NCBI GenBank assembly: GCA_022710665.1
Contig: JAKLGN010000084.1
Coordinates: forward strand, 1 to 5,840
DNA length: 5,840 bases
Reading direction: 5' to 3'
DNA from: Methanoregula sp.
GTDB taxonomy: Archaea; Halobacteriota; Methanomicrobia; Methanomicrobiales; Methanospirillaceae
A model generated the notes under the pieces. It was not told the DNA's origin. It did no database searches and was given only the letters and a program-made list of their open reading frames with translations. Numbering within the stretch: position 1 is the first letter of the stretch; each line of letters begins with the position of its first letter. The translations under genes were made by a program, and so were the position numbers. Shown here in pieces: positions 4,768-5,840 of the stretch.

Positions 4768-5840
4768 GTGCAGCAGGCCGCGGGTCTTCTCCATAAGATA
4801 AAATCCATCCTCACTTTTGAGAGAATTTTTCTCCTCATCCTGATCCTTGCATTCCTCCTGCGCTTCTGGCACCTCGACCTCAAGCTGCTCCACCACGACG
4901 AAGCGATCCATTCCTGGTTCTCGTACGAGCTCCTGACCAGGGGGGCATGGCAGTACGATCCCAGTTACCACGGGCCGTTCCTCTATTTCGTCACTGCCGG
5001 CATGTTTGCCCTTGCCGGGCCGTCCGATCTTGCAGCCCGGCTGCTCCCCTCGCTCTTCGGCTTTATGCTGATCCCCCTGGTGTACTGTATTCACCGCATC
5101 GGGTACCTTAGCCGCAACCAGACGCTGGTCGCATCGCTCCTCATCGCCCTGTCGCCGGACATGGTCTATTTCTCCCGCTTTCTCCGGCACGATATCTTCA
5201 TGCTCTTTTTCACCATGCTCCTGCTGGTCGCAATCCTGTACTGGTTCGAGCGCGGTCAGGCGCGGTTTGCCGTGCTCGCTGCGGTTGCGGCAGCCGGGGC
5301 GCTCAGCTGCAAGGAGGAGATGCCGTTCATCGTCATCGTTTTTGCCCTCTTCTTTGCTTTTGCGGCCTGGAAAGGACGGTTCACGCTCCCGCCGGACTGG
5401 AAGGCTGACCTCCTGCTTTTCTGTGTCATCGTGACAGCGCTCATGAGCGTCCTCTACTCGGCGTTCTTCTTTCACACCAATACCCTGGTTGGACAGAATT
5501 TTACCATCACCCTGCAGGGCATACATTTTGAGATGAATACCACCGGCTGGTACCAGGCCATCGATCACTGGACGGCCATGCACAACCAGCAGCGGCTTGG
5601 CGGCCCGATGTACTACTACATCCCGCTCTTCCTCCTCTACGAACTCCCGATCTTTATCCTGGCCCTGATCGGGACAACTCAATTCCTGACAGCCGGGCTC
5701 CATCCGCTCCGCTTTCTTTCACGGGTCAGGAACTGGCTCCGGGAGCGCCGCTTTACCCTCACGACAGGTGAGCTTGCAGCCGTCAGCCTCCAGCAGCTGC
5801 GCGAAGGCAGGGCGCAGGACGCGAAATCAGAGGAATTCTT
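4768..5840 (+). CDS. GT-C/PMT-like membrane glycosyltransferase, TIGR03663/Agl23-like (3'-truncated by window)
   Basis: An open frame runs from GTG 4768 to the window edge, 357 codons so far. AGGTG (4759-4763) overlaps the uS10 stop region and serves as its ribosome binding site; the frame has no ATG near its N terminus, so automated ATG-only calls miss it. The protein begins with a short basic segment and a hydrophobic helix (about 18-33). The first outer loop has HHDEAIHSW with Asp44-Glu45, the acidic pair at the catalytic position in GT-C enzymes, then YDPSYHGPF (63-71), a hallmark I associate with TIGR03663 (named flippase activity-associated protein Agl23). SRFLRHDIF (136-144) holds a second acidic site. 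At least six hydrophobic segments follow, including those near 107-130, 144-158, 167-179, 185-198, 208-225 and 267-289. GT-C proteins transfer sugars from lipid-linked donors outside the membrane; a role in surface N-glycosylation is inferred. The tail beyond about 300 is polar and may be cytoplasmic. Confidence 0.85.
   Translation, partial: MQQAAGLLHKIKSILTFERIFLLILILAFLLRFWHLDLKLLHHDEAIHSWFSYELLTRGAWQYDPSYHGPFLYFVTAGMFALAGPSDLAARLLPSLFGFMLIPLVYCIHRIGYLSRNQTLVASLLIALSPDMVYFSRFLRHDIFMLFFTMLLLVAILYWFERGQARFAVLAAVAAAGALSCKEEMPFIVIVFALFFAFAAWKGRFTLPPDWKADLLLFCVIVTALMSVLYSAFFFHTNTLVGQNFTITLQGIHFEMNTTGWYQAIDHWTAMHNQQRLGGPMYYYIPLFLLYELPIFILALIGTTQFLTAGLHPLRFLSRVRNWLRERRFTLTTGELAAVSLQQLREGRAQDAKSEEF

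Noticed and set aside
4747..5703. 318-codon minus-strand open frame, Glu/Arg/Asp-rich
   Set aside because: It lies opposite the Agl23-like membrane protein, whose DE motif, YHGP motif and hydrophobic segments are convincing. The antisense product is the low-complexity complement of hydrophobic codons.

Overview
The window looks like a piece of a methanogenic archaeon's chromosome, most likely order Methanomicrobiales (Methanoregula-like). This is a judgement from gene content, not from a database search. The evidence is an archaeal-type EF-1 alpha of 425 residues followed by an archaeal-size uS10 gene, a small siroheme/ferredoxin sulfite-reductase-like protein of the kind widespread in methanogens, TATA-type promoters, and T-tract (U-tail) terminators.

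Layout. (1) Positions 2-759 (+) hold the 3' part of a Dsr-like siroheme protein with two ferredoxin clusters; its reading frame is broken by an apparent one-base deletion near position 47. (2) Positions 878-2056 (+) encode a complete radical SAM/SPASM enzyme with its own promoter. (3) Positions 2057-2676 carry no long gene, but on the minus strand at 2243-2374 there is an uncalled 43-codon ORF with a near-ideal ribosome binding site, a terminator-like hairpin at its stop codon, and an exact match to the lasso/RRE-type RiPP leader pattern YxxPxLxxxGxxxxxTxG. About 300 bases of structured, apparently non-coding DNA lie upstream of it. (4) Positions 2677-2973 (-) encode a 98-residue cysteine-containing protein of unknown function. 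(5) Positions 3148-5840 (+) hold a probable operon: EF-1 alpha, ribosomal protein uS10, and the first 357 codons of a GT-C/PMT-like multi-pass membrane glycosyltransferase of the TIGR03663/Agl23 type. The last gene starts at GTG and runs off the end.

How the parts may work together. The translation genes form a constitutive block with a strong ribosome binding site and tandem TATA elements. The most notable feature is the minus-strand peptide beside, and converging on, the radical SAM/SPASM gene. SPASM enzymes commonly modify ribosomal peptides, so the pair could be precursor and maturase of an undescribed archaeal RiPP. The predicted core lacks the Asp/Glu at ring positions 7-9 that a canonical lasso peptide needs, and it has no Cys for a thioether, so the chemistry would have to be something else. 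No RRE/PqqD protein, protease, cyclase or transporter is visible here, so the pathway link is inference.
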